A stretch of 64,000 nt of DNA, taken from Anastrepha obliqua (taxonomy: Eukaryota; Arthropoda; Insecta; Diptera; Tephritidae). Location: the NCBI RefSeq assembly GCF_027943255.1, contig NC_072895.1, forward strand, positions 72,108,001 through 72,172,000, read 5' to 3'. The position numbers and the translations under genes are program-made. Positions 33,629 to 44,553 of this stretch are shown in pieces. The notes beneath the pieces were generated by a model that worked only from the letters and a program-made list of their open reading frames with translations, did no database searches and was not told the origin of the DNA. How positions within the stretch are numbered: the stretch's first letter is position 1; the number at the start of each line of letters is the position of its first letter.

Positions 33629-34485
33629 CACCACATGAAAAAATTATAAGACCAACTAAATGTCTTATATTTTTATTATCAGCTAAGGGCTAAGAATTTA
33701 TGTTTTAATATTTAAACATTTAATGATAAATACTTTAAAAATATTCAGAAATTAGCACAGATTTCACGAAACATAAATTAATTATTGAGAGAAGTAAAAT
33801 CTATAGAGCGAAAAAAAGAATAAGACCAATACTTTTATATTTAAAATAAACAAATATAATTCTAGGGGTTAGTTTATGATTTGCAGCTTAGTAATTTGTG
33901 CTGGATCCTCCCTTGTATCGAGGCAGTCATTTTGAAATTCGTATTTTTTTCGCTGCCAAAAACTCTTTTGTTGCTTTGGAAGTATGAGCGGCAGCGTCGG
34001 CATGCTAGAAAACCGAGTTCCGATTGAAATTTTCATAAAAAAAAGTAATGAGTACTTCCTCTAGAAGTTCTATATACTTACTATAAGACCACTCGTTTTC
34101 GTGGATATGAAACATTTAGGCGTTTTGCATTTGACATTAATGGCTGCCCGAAACATGACAGAACTCCCTCCGAAATTACAAGCCGAGAATGACTTTTTCT
34201 GTTTCTTCCATGTATCAGGCCAATACATGATCCGTCCGTCCAGATTGATTTTTTTTTCATCGGAAAAAATTTCTCTCTCCCATTCATCTTCCCAAAATTG
34301 GAACTTTTCTGCAAATGTCAATCTGACCTTTTTCGTTTCTAAACTAAAACAACCAGATAACTATGAGAACGAGGTAAGGCGATCAAAAACACTTATAATA
34401 CAATAACTTTAACGCAATAACTTACATTGTACACTTTTAAATTTAAAAGCAAATACTTTTGGTCTCATAATTTTTTCTAGGGGTG
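33629..34485 (-). mobile_element. Tc1-like element, internally deleted (857 bp)
   Basis: Left CACCACATGAAAAAATTATA and right (reversed) CACCCCTAGAAAAAATTATG form imperfect TIRs continuing as AGACCA. TA occurs on both sides (33627-33628 and 34486-34487). On the minus strand, 34340-34090 reads FAEKFQFWEDEWEREIFSDE, KKINLDGRI, then NFGGSSVMF, which is the first-catalytic-Asp region of Tc1/Tc3-type transposases. The rest of the gene is missing. A further AATAAGACCAATAC motif at about 33820 repeats TIR sequence internally. Confidence 0.78.
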
Positions 34486-34566
34486 TATACAAAGACATTG
34501 TGCAGATACTCGTTGCTTCGCGTGAAATACGTACGTCTATTGACAAGGAGTTTCACACATTTATAT

Positions 34567-35124
34567 ATACATACTAGGCCGGGTCGATTTGCGGGGAGGC
34601 AAAAAAATCGCCCATTGCGCTGTGAAAATCATATTCTAGGGATCAAAATAAGAAACTTTGCCGAAGGAACCATACCTCTAAAACGACTAAATAAATTTCT
34701 TAATAGAAAAATAGATATTATTATAAATAAATAATAAATATTATTATAAATAAATAAAAATAAAGAAAAAACATAGCCATTTAGCTGATTTTTTCATGTA
34801 AAGGCCAAAAATGGTGATATTTTTAAATGATTGTATGGCGAACCCCCAGGGGAGTTCCAGGGGGTGTGCCACTGGCATGGGTGGATCGGCCGTCCAAAGT
34901 TAGTGGGGGTCGGTCATACATTTGGACTCGATTGGAACACTCTAAATGGTTCAAAGTGGGATTTTTCAAACTTTTCCCTACCCAAAAGTTCGACCCAAAT
35001 TGGGGTACATCAGAATTCGTTTTAGAGGTATGGTTCCTTTGGCAAAGTTTCTTATTTTGATCTCTAGAATACGATTTTCACAGAGCAATGAGCAATTTTT
35101 AAATCGACCCGCCCTAATACATAC
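34567..35124. mobile_element. long-TIR foldback element, copy 2, exact 8-bp duplication
   Basis: The element at 34575-35116 (542 bp) has the same ends as copy 1 (TAGGCCGGGTCGATTTG; AAATCGACCCGCCCTA). ATACATAC flanks it on both sides (34567-34574 and 35117-35124). The left arm is cut after CCTCTAAAACGA by an AT-rich block of AAATAAATA units (34690-34780). The core matches copy 1 from AAATGGTGATATTTT to the right TIR. It has no coding capacity. Confidence 0.9.
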
Positions 35125-36004
35125 AGATTTCACTGTAATAACCCAATGCATCGATTACATATTGTGTTAATAACTAATCAAAACTAAATCAAGTCAAAGA
35201 AGTAAAAATTATTTTATTATAAATCTTACGAGCTGCGTTGAAGGTTATATGCGTTCCATTATGGAGCATGCGTGTGTACTATATGTATAGCAACCGTGTC
35301 AGGGATTGATGTTTTTATACAAAAGAAAACAAATGTATTTGCTATGCGTGGTTAATAAATAAAATGATACTAAATGAAATGAACTTCAACCGAATTGCAC
35401 AGTAAATTATCAGCATGTAAAGTGGTATTCATAACCTTTTCATTACTTTTTAGTTCTGTATTCTCTCAACCGTGCCAATTATCACGTTTTGCCGTTTTTG
35501 CACCCAAAAAAACTTGCAAGCAAGGGGACATTGAGGGCACAAAGTGACATTTTATTTTAAGAGAAAGTCGACATTTCTCCGCCATTTCATTTAAAGAAAG
35601 TCGGAGTTAAAGGAAATTATTCCATCCATAATTTTTGCGCAAATGGCTTACAACTGTTTTATGATCGATCTGTAGCTGCTGGACGGTGCCGATCAACTTC
35701 TATTATTTATTTCTGTGATTTTAGCGACATTTTTTAACAACAAAAATGTCTGAATGCAATCAGCGAAAACCTAACCACGTAAATAGTTGTTGCAGCATCG
35801 ACACCATAAGCCCTAGTCACAATTTCAGCGGCCTGGCTTGTATTTTCGTCTCTATCAAAGAAAAACTCTAAAATGTACCGAAAATAATTTTTGTGAATAA
35901 ATGTCCCCTTGGCAAAGAGCATGTACTTTAAATTGTTTGATCGATACGTTATGAGAAATCGATCACTACAGCCATCTATCGAGAAAAATGGATTTCTTTT
36001 ATAT
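35125..36004. other. intergenic, nothing recognised
   Basis: No supported feature. Confidence 0.45.
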
Positions 36005-36180
36005 ATATGCATTAGGGCGGGTCGATTTAAAAATCGCTCATTGCTCTGTGAAAATCGTATTCTAGGGATCAAAATAAGAAACTTTTCCGAAGGAACCATA
36101 CCTCTGGGTAGAATATGATTTTCACAGAGCAATGGGCGATTTTTTTGCCTCCCCACAAATCGACCCGGCATAATATACAT
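36005..36180. mobile_element. long-TIR foldback element, copy 3, minimal (160 bp)
   Basis: The element at 36013-36172 consists almost only of the two inverted arms: TAGGGCGGGTCGATTTAAA on the left and CACAAATCGACCCGGCATA on the right. ATATGCAT and ATATACAT flank it (8 bp, one difference). The core is deleted. It is inverted relative to copies 1 and 2, since the GGGCGGG-type end is on the left. Confidence 0.85.
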
Positions 36181-36189
36181 ATATATTAT

Positions 36190-36232
<43 letters not shown>
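36181..36232. repeat. (TA)n microsatellite
   Basis: Nearly pure TA repeat directly next to foldback copy 3. Confidence 0.95.
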
Positions 36233-36235
<3 letters not shown>

Positions 36236-36504
36236 CTTGTAAGGATTTTCCAGTGTGAAATAGAAGGATTTGCATGTCTTGCATATTCGCAAAATTGAAC
36301 TGGGACATTTGTTAAACCTTTTTTTCATGAAACACTTTCTTTTTGTTTTCTCTCCTAGGAGCATAATCCTTACTTGTATTAACCTAACTTCACTTTCCAT
36401 TTTTGTTTACAAACATATTTTTACTACTTCAAAACTTTCTTCTTAGTTCTCTCATAGACCTCATCAACACATACGTTAAGTTACGTTCCGTTCTCGACTT
36501 CAAT

Positions 36505-36518
36505 CAGCGCCACCTTAT
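36505..36518 (-). promoter_or_regulatory. second CTCF-like core motif
   Basis: Minus strand reads ATAAGGTGGCGCTG, containing the fly CTCF core AGGTGGCGC. It is weaker than the 13.8 kb site in the 5' part of the motif. Confidence 0.35.
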
Positions 36519-36574
36519 GTTCTATCATTCTTGTGAATAATGTGATACTAGATCTTTCAAGCTCGAATTTTGGT

Positions 36575-36695
36575 TTTCAATTTGAGTTTGTGAATGATAA
36601 ATGATCTTCTTCCAAGTGCCCTGCGCGTACATGCTGACTGAGGTTGATTCTTTTGGTGAAATTTCGATGGCATTTATTATGGCAGACAAAGAAAG
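36575..36695 (-). pseudogene. C2H2 zinc-finger-like fragment
   Basis: One minus-strand frame reads FFVCHNKCHRNFTKRINL and SQHVRAGH, close to a C2H2 finger (Cys, Cys, a Leu, His, His with 12 and 4 residues between the later pairs). The Cys-Cys gap is 3 instead of 2 or 4, a stop follows soon after, and frames upstream are broken. It could be a relic of a zinc-finger gene or chance. Confidence 0.3.
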
Positions 36696-36699
36696 GCTT

Positions 36700-37640
36700 T
36701 AACTGCGCGATCTTGGTGCTCGAATTGCTTCAGAATTTTATTTGCGTTCATTTGATAGTTTCGTTGGTCACACTGCCTTACCAATGTCCATACCATCCAT
36801 ACTGGATAAAAAAGTAACCTAAATATCCGATATCGAACTCATTTTTGTAAATTGTACATTTTCAGCTTATCAACTGTCAAAAGAGATGCCATCGAACTGT
36901 GACAGCTGCCAAAACAAAACGGTACTGAGCAAAAAACTCGTTCTTGAAAGACTTATAAATACATATGTATTTGAAAACTTAAATAAAATATATTGAGCTG
37001 ACCAGTATGTTACTACTACCATACAATTTTCAAACTTTTCAGCACAATAATTTATTACTCTATTGAGTAATAAGATAAGAGATAATAAGATAGTTTTACA
37101 AAATCAAGATGGTTGGAGAAAAAATAATTGAAGAACGAGTAACGAAGCATTGTGAATGCCCCATTACTAAACTACGAATAAACCACAACTTATTGCTAGC
37201 ACCCTGGAATGGCTTATCAATGAACTGTGGAGAAAAATGCGAGTGTGTGAGTACATACATACATATGTACATATGTTCTCTACTTATGTATGTACGTATA
37301 ATATTCCACATAGGCGGTTATGTTTGCCTGTGCCAATGAATGAAAGTAAATCTTCTGCTCTTTAACAATTATTTTCTGACTAAGAGTCCTCAAATATTTA
37401 ATTTGACGATTATCGCTTAAGTTTGGTGGCTATGCACGCGGTATGCCAATCCACCGCGGCAGCTGAATTTTCATGTATGGAAATGTTGCGAGCGCTTGTG
37501 CTAATACTCGTACTCGTATGCAAATAGTCTTAGCATATGTGCCCATGCATATGTGTGTGTATGCACGTGCCGGTTAACAGCATTGGAAGTTGGAAATTGA
37601 TCTAAGAAAGTCATTTTTCAGAAGTTGATATGCGATTAGC
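36700..37640. other. intergenic, nothing recognised
   Basis: This is upstream sequence of the gene at 37831. CATACATATG simple motifs near 37250-37300. Confidence 0.45.
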
Positions 37641-37644
37641 GCCA

Positions 37645-37672
37645 TATAAAAAGCCGTCACGCACTTTCAGAG
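37645..37672 (+). promoter_or_regulatory. TATA box and possible initiator of the 37831 gene
   Basis: TATAAAAA at 37645-37652, and TTTCAGAG with a possible +1 A at 37669. The spacing of 24 nt is shorter than in the sister genes. Confidence 0.6.
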
Positions 37673-37830
37673 CAACAAAACCACATTCGACGTAAGAGAT
37701 CAAGGGTCTTACACGGACACAAACGAGCTGGGCACTTGAACTTAAGCAAATTCGATTGGCAGCGACATAAAATTGAAGAATTGTTATATAACATAAGACT
37801 TAAAAATCAAAAACAACTTAAAATTAAAAA

Positions 37831-38214
37831 ATGAAATCACCAACAATTTGCGCACTTCTTGTGGTCGTATTTGCTTGCTTTGCCAGCCAAACGTATGCCG
37901 TTCCTGTGGCAGTGGAAGCGCCAGTTGTGGAAGTAACAAATGTATCACCTGTGAGTCTTTTGGATATTGAAAATGCAGATGGATCTTCGGTGGATGTGAC
38001 GAAAGAGGGCAATGTGACGAGGTCGACACGTGGTTTAGGTTTGCTGCTTGGTGGTCACGGACTAGGCGGATTCGGTGGATTAGGTGGACTAGGCGGCTTA
38101 AAAGGCTTTGGAGGTCTTGGTGGATTTGGTGGACTAGGTGGACTTGGCAGTTTTAAGGGATTGGATGGTGGATTTGGAGGTGGTTTCAAGCCTTATTTCG
38201 GTAAATTCTGGTAG
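37831..38214 (+). CDS. secreted glycine-rich protein with RSTR site (127 aa)
   Basis: The ATG at 37831 follows an A-rich leader. The signal peptide spans residues 1 to about 23 (CALLVVVFACFASQTYA). A valine/acidic propeptide-like part (VAVEAPVVEVTNVSP, LLDIENAD) runs to residue 63. RSTR at 64-67 is a furin-type site. The mature domain is about 60 residues of GFGGLGGL-type repeats with two lysines (GGLKGF, GSFKGL) and a GFKPYFGKFW end. This is short, Gly/Leu-rich and basic at the C-terminus, a shape shared by some structural matrix proteins and by some antimicrobial peptides. AATAAA is at 38372-38377. One exon. Confidence 0.87.
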   Translation: MKSPTICALLVVVFACFASQTYAVPVAVEAPVVEVTNVSPVSLLDIENADGSSVDVTKEGNVTRSTRGLGLLLGGHGLGGFGGLGGLGGLKGFGGLGGFGGLGGLGSFKGLDGGFGGGFKPYFGKFW

Positions 38215-38379
38215 AGCAGCTGAGAAGAGGAAGAACAGAAGTAATAGACAGGACTATAACGGTCTTTAAAGTGCAAATACCTACATATAGATATATCTTA
38301 GGCGCCCAGTGTATACCAAATTTTATATTAAATACTAGTAGTAAATAATTTTTGTATGTGAAATACAATTTAATAAAGC

Positions 38380-39530
38380 GAAGAAAATTGTAACGAAATC
38401 GTGTTGAAAATGGTAATACTTACTTCCTCTTAAATAGCGAGGTGTCAAACAACGTGTTTTTGCAAAAATGTTAACAGTGTTGTGGATTCCGGTAGAATAT
38501 CTATCCAGCAAAAATGTGTGTTGTTGCGGATTTTCCCTTGAGGTGATAAACACATAGAAATATTGGTGGCAGTTTTAGGACTAAAGTTAACAAAATGTAG
38601 GGTGTGGCAGCTTAAGTAGCGCGTACAAAACCAAAACTGTACAGAGGAAATTTCAGTTAATTAATAGGTAAACGATGTGGAGTCTTTGCATAATACATTA
38701 AGGAAGATAAATGGACGCCCAATTTATAAATAAACGGGTTTGTAATTTATTTTATAAAAAATACTGTTTACAAGCTATACATGAAGAAGGGGTGTAACCC
38801 TTGGATGCACTTCAAAGCACACTTGCATTGTCTTAACTTAAGGACTGTTGAAGCCATGAGTGTTACAGTAAATAACTATTTTAAAAAATGGGCTAGCTAA
38901 ATTTTATTGCAGTGCCGGGAACTCTCCTTAGTATCCTTCATAACCTGACTAATATGATGTTTTCTAATAAACGTACAATATTTTTAAAGGTATACACGCA
39001 TTTCGAAAGTACTCCAAATAAAAAAAATTGTGTGCGAATCTTTTATTTTGTTCAATTTTTGACCAAGCGGTATTTAGCCCTTAAATGCGCGTTGTTGTTT
39101 ATAACTGAAAACACGCCCTTGCAACCACTAAGTTTAGTTTTCTTCTGTTTGGTCTTAAAATATAGTACATTTTATTATATACACATACAGTTTAACAGAT
39201 TACAACACTTATTCTTTCTTCTGTTGTTGTTTCGCACAGTAAAACTTTCTCTCTAAAATGGTGACAGAAGTAAAATTTTACAGGTAAGTTCGTGAAAAAA
39301 TGTTTGTTTTTATTTCCAACCATTTCGAGTTTAATATCGCATAGATACAAATCTTTAGACGTATTTCCAAGTAAAGAATACTGCAAAAAAGGTTAAATGA
39401 GTTTATTTATTATTATTAGTGTATTTAATAAAATATCGAATATGTCTTTGAAAAATGATAATAGTTGTTATTTAATGGTTAAACCTGGCTTAAATAGTTT
39501 TCATAATGAATATATGTATATACATATATA
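38380..39530. other. AT-rich intergenic, nothing recognised
   Basis: Frames near 38912-39256 have no recognisable domain. Confidence 0.45.
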
Positions 39531-39534
39531 AGGT

Positions 39535-39690
39535 TATAAGCGCCAATTACACATACATATATCCTATTTGTGGTGCACGTCTTGATGTTTTTCCACAAAT
39601 GGAGGGACTCACAGTTTTAAGCGGACTCCGAACGGCATTTTAGAAGTTTGCCGTTACCTTCCGAGGGGTTTTTCTAAAAATAAAACTTCT
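39535..39690 (-). repeat. SINE 3' fragment, inverted
   Basis: Plus strand shows AAGCGCCAATTACACATAC, CTATTTGTGGTGCACGTCTTG, CCACAAATGGAGGGAC and GGACTCCGAACGGCA, the reverse of the SINE body. Confidence 0.75.
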
Positions 39691-39699
39691 CATTCAAAG

Positions 39700-41090
39700 T
39701 AATTTTTCTAAATCGTTTTTAATTACCACGTCTAATTTATATCCTTCTTCCTAAAGGAGGCAAGTTGTTCAATGTGGTAACCTTGGAAAGATACTACAGT
39801 TGAAGTGTGAGCGACTCTTTATGAATTGTTTAGTTATACCTACATTTTCCATTGTCGCATTTTAAAACTAGGAAGTTAAAGATAATAGACGAAAAATCAA
39901 ATAATAATAATAAATATTATATTTTTGCTAATTATTTTTCTTACATTTTTCTTACAGTAGCTCGTGTTAGTGAAGACTAGCATTGCATCCAGTCTTTCTT
40001 GTTCTTGTCTTTAAAAGTTTCATTATTTTTCATTCCCAATAGATATTAACTGTCATTTTTGGGCAATATTGCCATCGAAAATTCCCCTAATTCGCTTAAA
40101 TTAAGAAAATTAAGCTAGTTGTCAATCCGAATTAGTTGCACTTAATTTCTGAAATAATTCTGAATTAAGTCGTTAATTCCAATTAACGTCACCATCTATC
40201 TTGGCTATAATATAAATTTATAATATGAAGAGAATCCGTTGATAGATATTTCCATGATTAATTGTAAATGGACGGCGGTCATACATGGAGGTATATCTGC
40301 AAAATGTATATGTATAGGACCATTTACGCACCTAAATTCCGAACGCTTTCGAAATTTTGTGTTGTGATAAAAAAAACTATGCCACTTACAAGACATTTTT
40401 TTAAATTTACTATAACTAATCAGTTCGTTTTTAGATCTATACACTTATACGTACATTATTCTTGGAATTTTCAAGTAAATAAATACTAATCACTTCCAGA
40501 ACTATTTTCACTGGATGTGTTGTAGTAAAATTTACTGCTTTGCACTAATAACTACTTTCCTTTTAACGTACAGAGAGCCCACAGTTGAGCAGTTGAAAAA
40601 AACATACCAATTTGATCTGAGGAGATGTTAATTTCAGCCACACAAGGGCATTGTATGCTGACGTGTAGTTGAACTAGATACCCAAAATCCTGATAATCTC
40701 GATCAGAAAAAAATTCATCAAAAGGAAGATAACGATCTCGATGCTTGATAACGACGCCGATGAACAGCAAAATGGGATTGAAATTTCGGATTTGTCTTCA
40801 AATAGACGATCAAATAGTAATCAAGTACCTCCATAACTTGCGCAGAAATTAACACAAAATGCGACTCGAAGATGTGAAACCATTAAAGTTCATATTTCTG
40901 ATTATACGTTTTATTGAATATATTGCTTATAATTTTGTTTTCTTATTTTGCATGTTTTTTGAGTAAATCTGTCCACCTTGATTGTTTAAATATCGCACTC
41001 TGCAGTAATGAAGAACCCAGGACATGGTCTTCCGTGCCTTTTGAACAGATCTGAAGCTAAACCAAGTAAAGTTTTGGTCATGTTACAAAC
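39700..41090. other. intergenic, nothing recognised
   Basis: No supported feature. Confidence 0.45.
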
Positions 41091-41114
41091 TGGCGTTTTT
41101 TTGTTTTTGTATCC

Positions 41115-41220
41115 AAACCTCTCATTTGTGGAGTAACATCAAGATGCACGCCACAAATAGAAGGAGCTCGGCCAAACACCCAAAAAGGGTATAAGCGCCA
41201 ATTAAATATATATGTATATC
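41115..41220 (+). repeat. SINE 3' fragment
   Basis: Matches ACATCAAGATGCACGCCACA, GAGCTCGGCCAAACACC and AAAAAGGGTATAAGCGCC, then a TA tail, as in the full SINE. The head is absent. Confidence 0.8.
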
Positions 41221-41229
41221 TATTGCAAC

Positions 41230-42170
41230 CATCTGAGTATTATCTTTGTACTTTGTACTATTTTCGACTCATCAATGCACTAACACCTACTTCCGCACTC
41301 TAGCGTAAACTGCAATCAAAATTTATGATAGGATTTGTACCTAGTGCCACTTCTCGAGACCTCCATAAATGTTTTTATCCCTGCAGATATATTTGCCTTC
41401 TTTACGCGCTTTATTAATACAACTTTTATCTACGTTCAGTAATTTTTTTTGAATAATTCGTTACAACTATGAGAAAATTTTACCACTGGAGATTCTACAG
41501 AATTAGCAAAACATTTTTGTTCGAATACTAAGCGATATTTCATGTACTCTTAATATCACATTTACAAATGTATACTTTACCTACGTACACACACATGTAT
41601 CCGGCGATCGGCATACCCAAATTGGATTGTAGGAGTAGTTTGAGCAAATTCCAAGCAAAAGTTTTATGCGCCAATTATATACTGTAAAGTGGTATTTATT
41701 TTATTATACCTAAAACGTAATTTAATTTATTATAAAATATAACTCTAGTATTTTGAACCGTAATAAAAACTCCGGAAAACAAATGCGTTTAGTAAGTTAA
41801 GCTGCGCGAGTAAGAGCAACACCTGTTTTGTAGCGTCCAGCCAACGCTGTTCACACTACAAAGGTAGTCATTGGCAAGCACCTAAGCTCTGCTCACCGCC
41901 GATTACCAAACGGAATATCTTCTTTCCAAAGCACGCAGGCTTTTTATAGGCAAAAGCAATCCTATTAGAAAATTCAAATTTAGAGTTTGAAAAAAGACAT
42001 CTATTAGTCATTCAATTTTAGGGCATTGCCATACATGTAAAAAAAACTTAAAATTAAATCTTAACAAGTAGAAGGTATTGCGATATAGTTAGAAATAAAT
42101 TGCGATATAGTTAAAAAACGTAAATAAAATCTTTCATATTGATTTTATTTACGTTTTTTAAGTGTTCTTT
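41230..42170. other. intergenic, nothing recognised
   Basis: A short TTATGCGCCAATTATATAC at about 41670 resembles a SINE 3' end only. Confidence 0.4.
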
Positions 42171-42520
42171 GATAGAACCTGGCATCGCGCTCACAAAACT
42201 CAAAGTGGTGGTTCAAATATCGAAAAACAATTTTTAAAAATTACACGAAATCGCTTCAAAATCGCTAATTTTGAATCTAATATTAAATTCGTAATTAGTG
42301 GATCCAAAAACAGCCGAAGAGGTTAAATATCTAGCACTCAAGCTTTCACAGATAGCAAAATTAACTCGAAATAACGGGTTGTGATGTTTATAGAATAAAT
42401 TGATAAGCATTCGTCCCGTAGTTACTGCACAAAGTATAAAGCTAAATATATATTAAACAGTGTTCAGTTCCTCTGGAGCTTTGTGTGGATCCCTGGTGGT
42501 AAATAACTTTCAGAAACCTA

Positions 42521-42690
42521 ATTTTGGACAATTGACATCAGATTCACAATCAGCGACCTCAAAAACCTCTGAGCGCCAAGTTTCGAGCGTACGCGATGAT
42601 TTTTTTCCATATTGGATCCACTTTGAGTTTCGAAAAATTGACATCAGACTCGTAATGCGATCTCGAAAATTTCTGAGTAAGGTGCATGAG
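42521..42690 (+). repeat. degenerate direct repeat (about 112 bp period)
   Basis: ATTGACATCAGATTCACAAT with CGACCTCAAAAACCTCTGAG recurs about 112 bp later as ATTGACATCAGACTCGTAAT with CGATCTCGAAAATTTCTGAG. Related ACTTTGAG and CAAAACTC segments lie just upstream (42190-42240). This looks like an old satellite-like array of two or more units. Confidence 0.55.
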
Positions 42691-42918
42691 GCCTTAACAC
42701 TGCGCAAAAAAATTAATATCACTTCGTTAACTTTAACAGCTGCTTGCTTAATATCTTGTTTTTGCACAATAGAAGGTTCTGACCATCCAAAGTATATATT
42801 TATTACTATATTAGTTTGAACTATTACTTAAACCAAGTAAAAATAGAGCTGAAATACATAATACTGAAATTCAGTACAACTAATCAAACTATCTTATTCT
42901 AAATGTACTCGTGCGTGT

Positions 42919-43383
42919 CTAACGTATGTGATTGCGTTTTCTTCTATGTTGTAACTTCGAACGATTTAAGTTGGATTCGCGTTTACTGCTTGATCGGCGC
43001 TCATAACTGGCAGCTGTATTCCAATCACTTTCCAGCTGCACACCTGATCTGTGTCGGCCGAAAGAATTCTCTGCACGTCGCTTTTCATCACGCAAAATAT
43101 CACTTGCAGCGTGATTCGAATCAATGAAACGCTGTACAAATTCGTCGCATCTATCATTTAATAGAATTTCATTATTTTCAATTGTCGATGGAGGTAGCGC
43201 AGGAAACTGTCTGGATCTGCGTATGTTATCTTTGACGAATGCACGCGACCATATGACCGGGTCTAGGCTAGCATCATAGCCTTCATGATGAGCTTGCCAG
43301 GGATATGCAGCGCCAGAGGTGATGTAATTCAAGCACAAAATATATAGAAATATCACAAGTGTATACATTGATTTATATAACAT
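42919..43383 (-). CDS. secreted protein with RRSR site, not glycine-rich (154 aa)
   Basis: I start at the ATG at 43383-43381; the open frame before it begins with TTG. Residues 1-24 form a signal peptide (TLVIFLYILCLNYITSG). A short spacer (AYPWQAHHEGYDASLDPVIW) leads to RRSR at 55-58, followed by QFPALPPSTIENNEI. The rest is charged with no Gly-repeat and ends in Arg/Lys/Ser-rich sequence (ERRSSSKRESN, HRRKRNHIR), which could be partly intronic if a splice donor exists. It shares the signal peptide, RxxR and Gln(+1) layout with its neighbours. A TATAAGA at 43541-43547 with an ACAGTT initiator 31 nt downstream supports transcription. The function is unknown. Confidence 0.65.
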   Translation of the reverse strand: MLYKSMYTLVIFLYILCLNYITSGAAYPWQAHHEGYDASLDPVIWSRAFVKDNIRRSRQFPALPPSTIENNEILLNDRCDEFVQRFIDSNHAASDILRDEKRRAENSFGRHRSGVQLESDWNTAASYERRSSSKRESNLNRSKLQHRRKRNHIR

Positions 43384-43512
43384 TGCTAATTTATGCAAAA
43401 TACGTCAATGACTTTAGAACTTCAGCTAGAACTTCGACTTAACTTAAACCGAATGATTGCGTGTGCGGCGAATTACCGAATATTCGTGCGTTTACCTTGA
43501 AGTCATATAAGC

Positions 43513-43547
43513 AACTGTTACATTTCCAACCGGCTAGAGTTCTTATA
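43513..43547 (-). promoter_or_regulatory. core promoter of the 42919-43383 gene
   Basis: On the minus strand TATAAGA (43547-43541) is followed by ACAGTT with +1 A at 43516, a 31-nt spacing. Confidence 0.65.
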
Positions 43548-43559
43548 CAGCTGGTGACA

Positions 43560-44550
43560 TATGTATCAAGGGAGTTAATGAATATTCCTGTCTTACTGGC
43601 TACAAATATTTATTTTCCTACACACATATTTACTTTACAATTTTGTTTGTTTTCTTCAGACTCTAACTACCTGCGCGTGTGCGTTTGCCTTTTTTATTTT
43701 TACTACTCTTATTTTATTGCAACTGAAGCCAGGTAGGGAACGAATAACTGCGTCAAATGTTTATACTTGCAAATGCAATAGGTCAGACAATCATCAGTGC
43801 GGTCGAGCTTGAGCTGTATGACTCACAAATATAGTACATGAGTGAGTTATGGCCTTTCCCCATTTGGAATTAGTTACTTGAGTGGTGAAACAGTCTTATC
43901 CTTACCTTCTCACACCCAGACGTTACCGTAATCACGTAGCAATGATAATGCACGGCAATGTTCGAACATTTCCGGCCTCTTGACCACAGATTGACAAACT
44001 GTTTCATACTATATATGTGTCCTTTCATCCTTCTGGGTAAAACTAGGTCTTTGGATTTTTTTATCGCTTTTACTGTTTACTGTTAAAAACTGGTTCATTT
44101 TGTGTTAATATTTTATATTCTTCTCCAGTCACTTTTCTTGCTTACTGTTTTCCGGCGACTTTGATTGGCTGCATCAACAGCTTAAGTGATTTCTATTTTA
44201 TGCAATTACTTAGCAGTAGAGCAAACCGGTGCCACCAGCCGTCAGACTCTTGAATGTCAGATAGCAGACAAATATGACGTACTTAATGTATTATCTCATG
44301 CTTGGTAGTAATATTAGTTCTGATAAGTACACTTGGAAAAATATTGTATTTAGAAGTTCAGTAAGCGGGAAGTAATTCTTCCTTACTTTCATGGCCTTCC
44401 CTGGTCATTAATTAGCGTGTCTAGAAAGAAATTTCGTATGCAGTTTTAAAGCTGAATACATTTTAGTACACCATAATAAAAGGTAATATTGAAGTCGCTA
44501 AAATATCTCTTTGATTTTTTACAATTTTTCCTTTAACAGTGTTCTCTAAC
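43560..44550. other. intergenic, nothing recognised
   Basis: This is presumably upstream sequence of the minus-strand gene. No other feature supported. Confidence 0.45.
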
Positions 44551-44553
44551 ACA

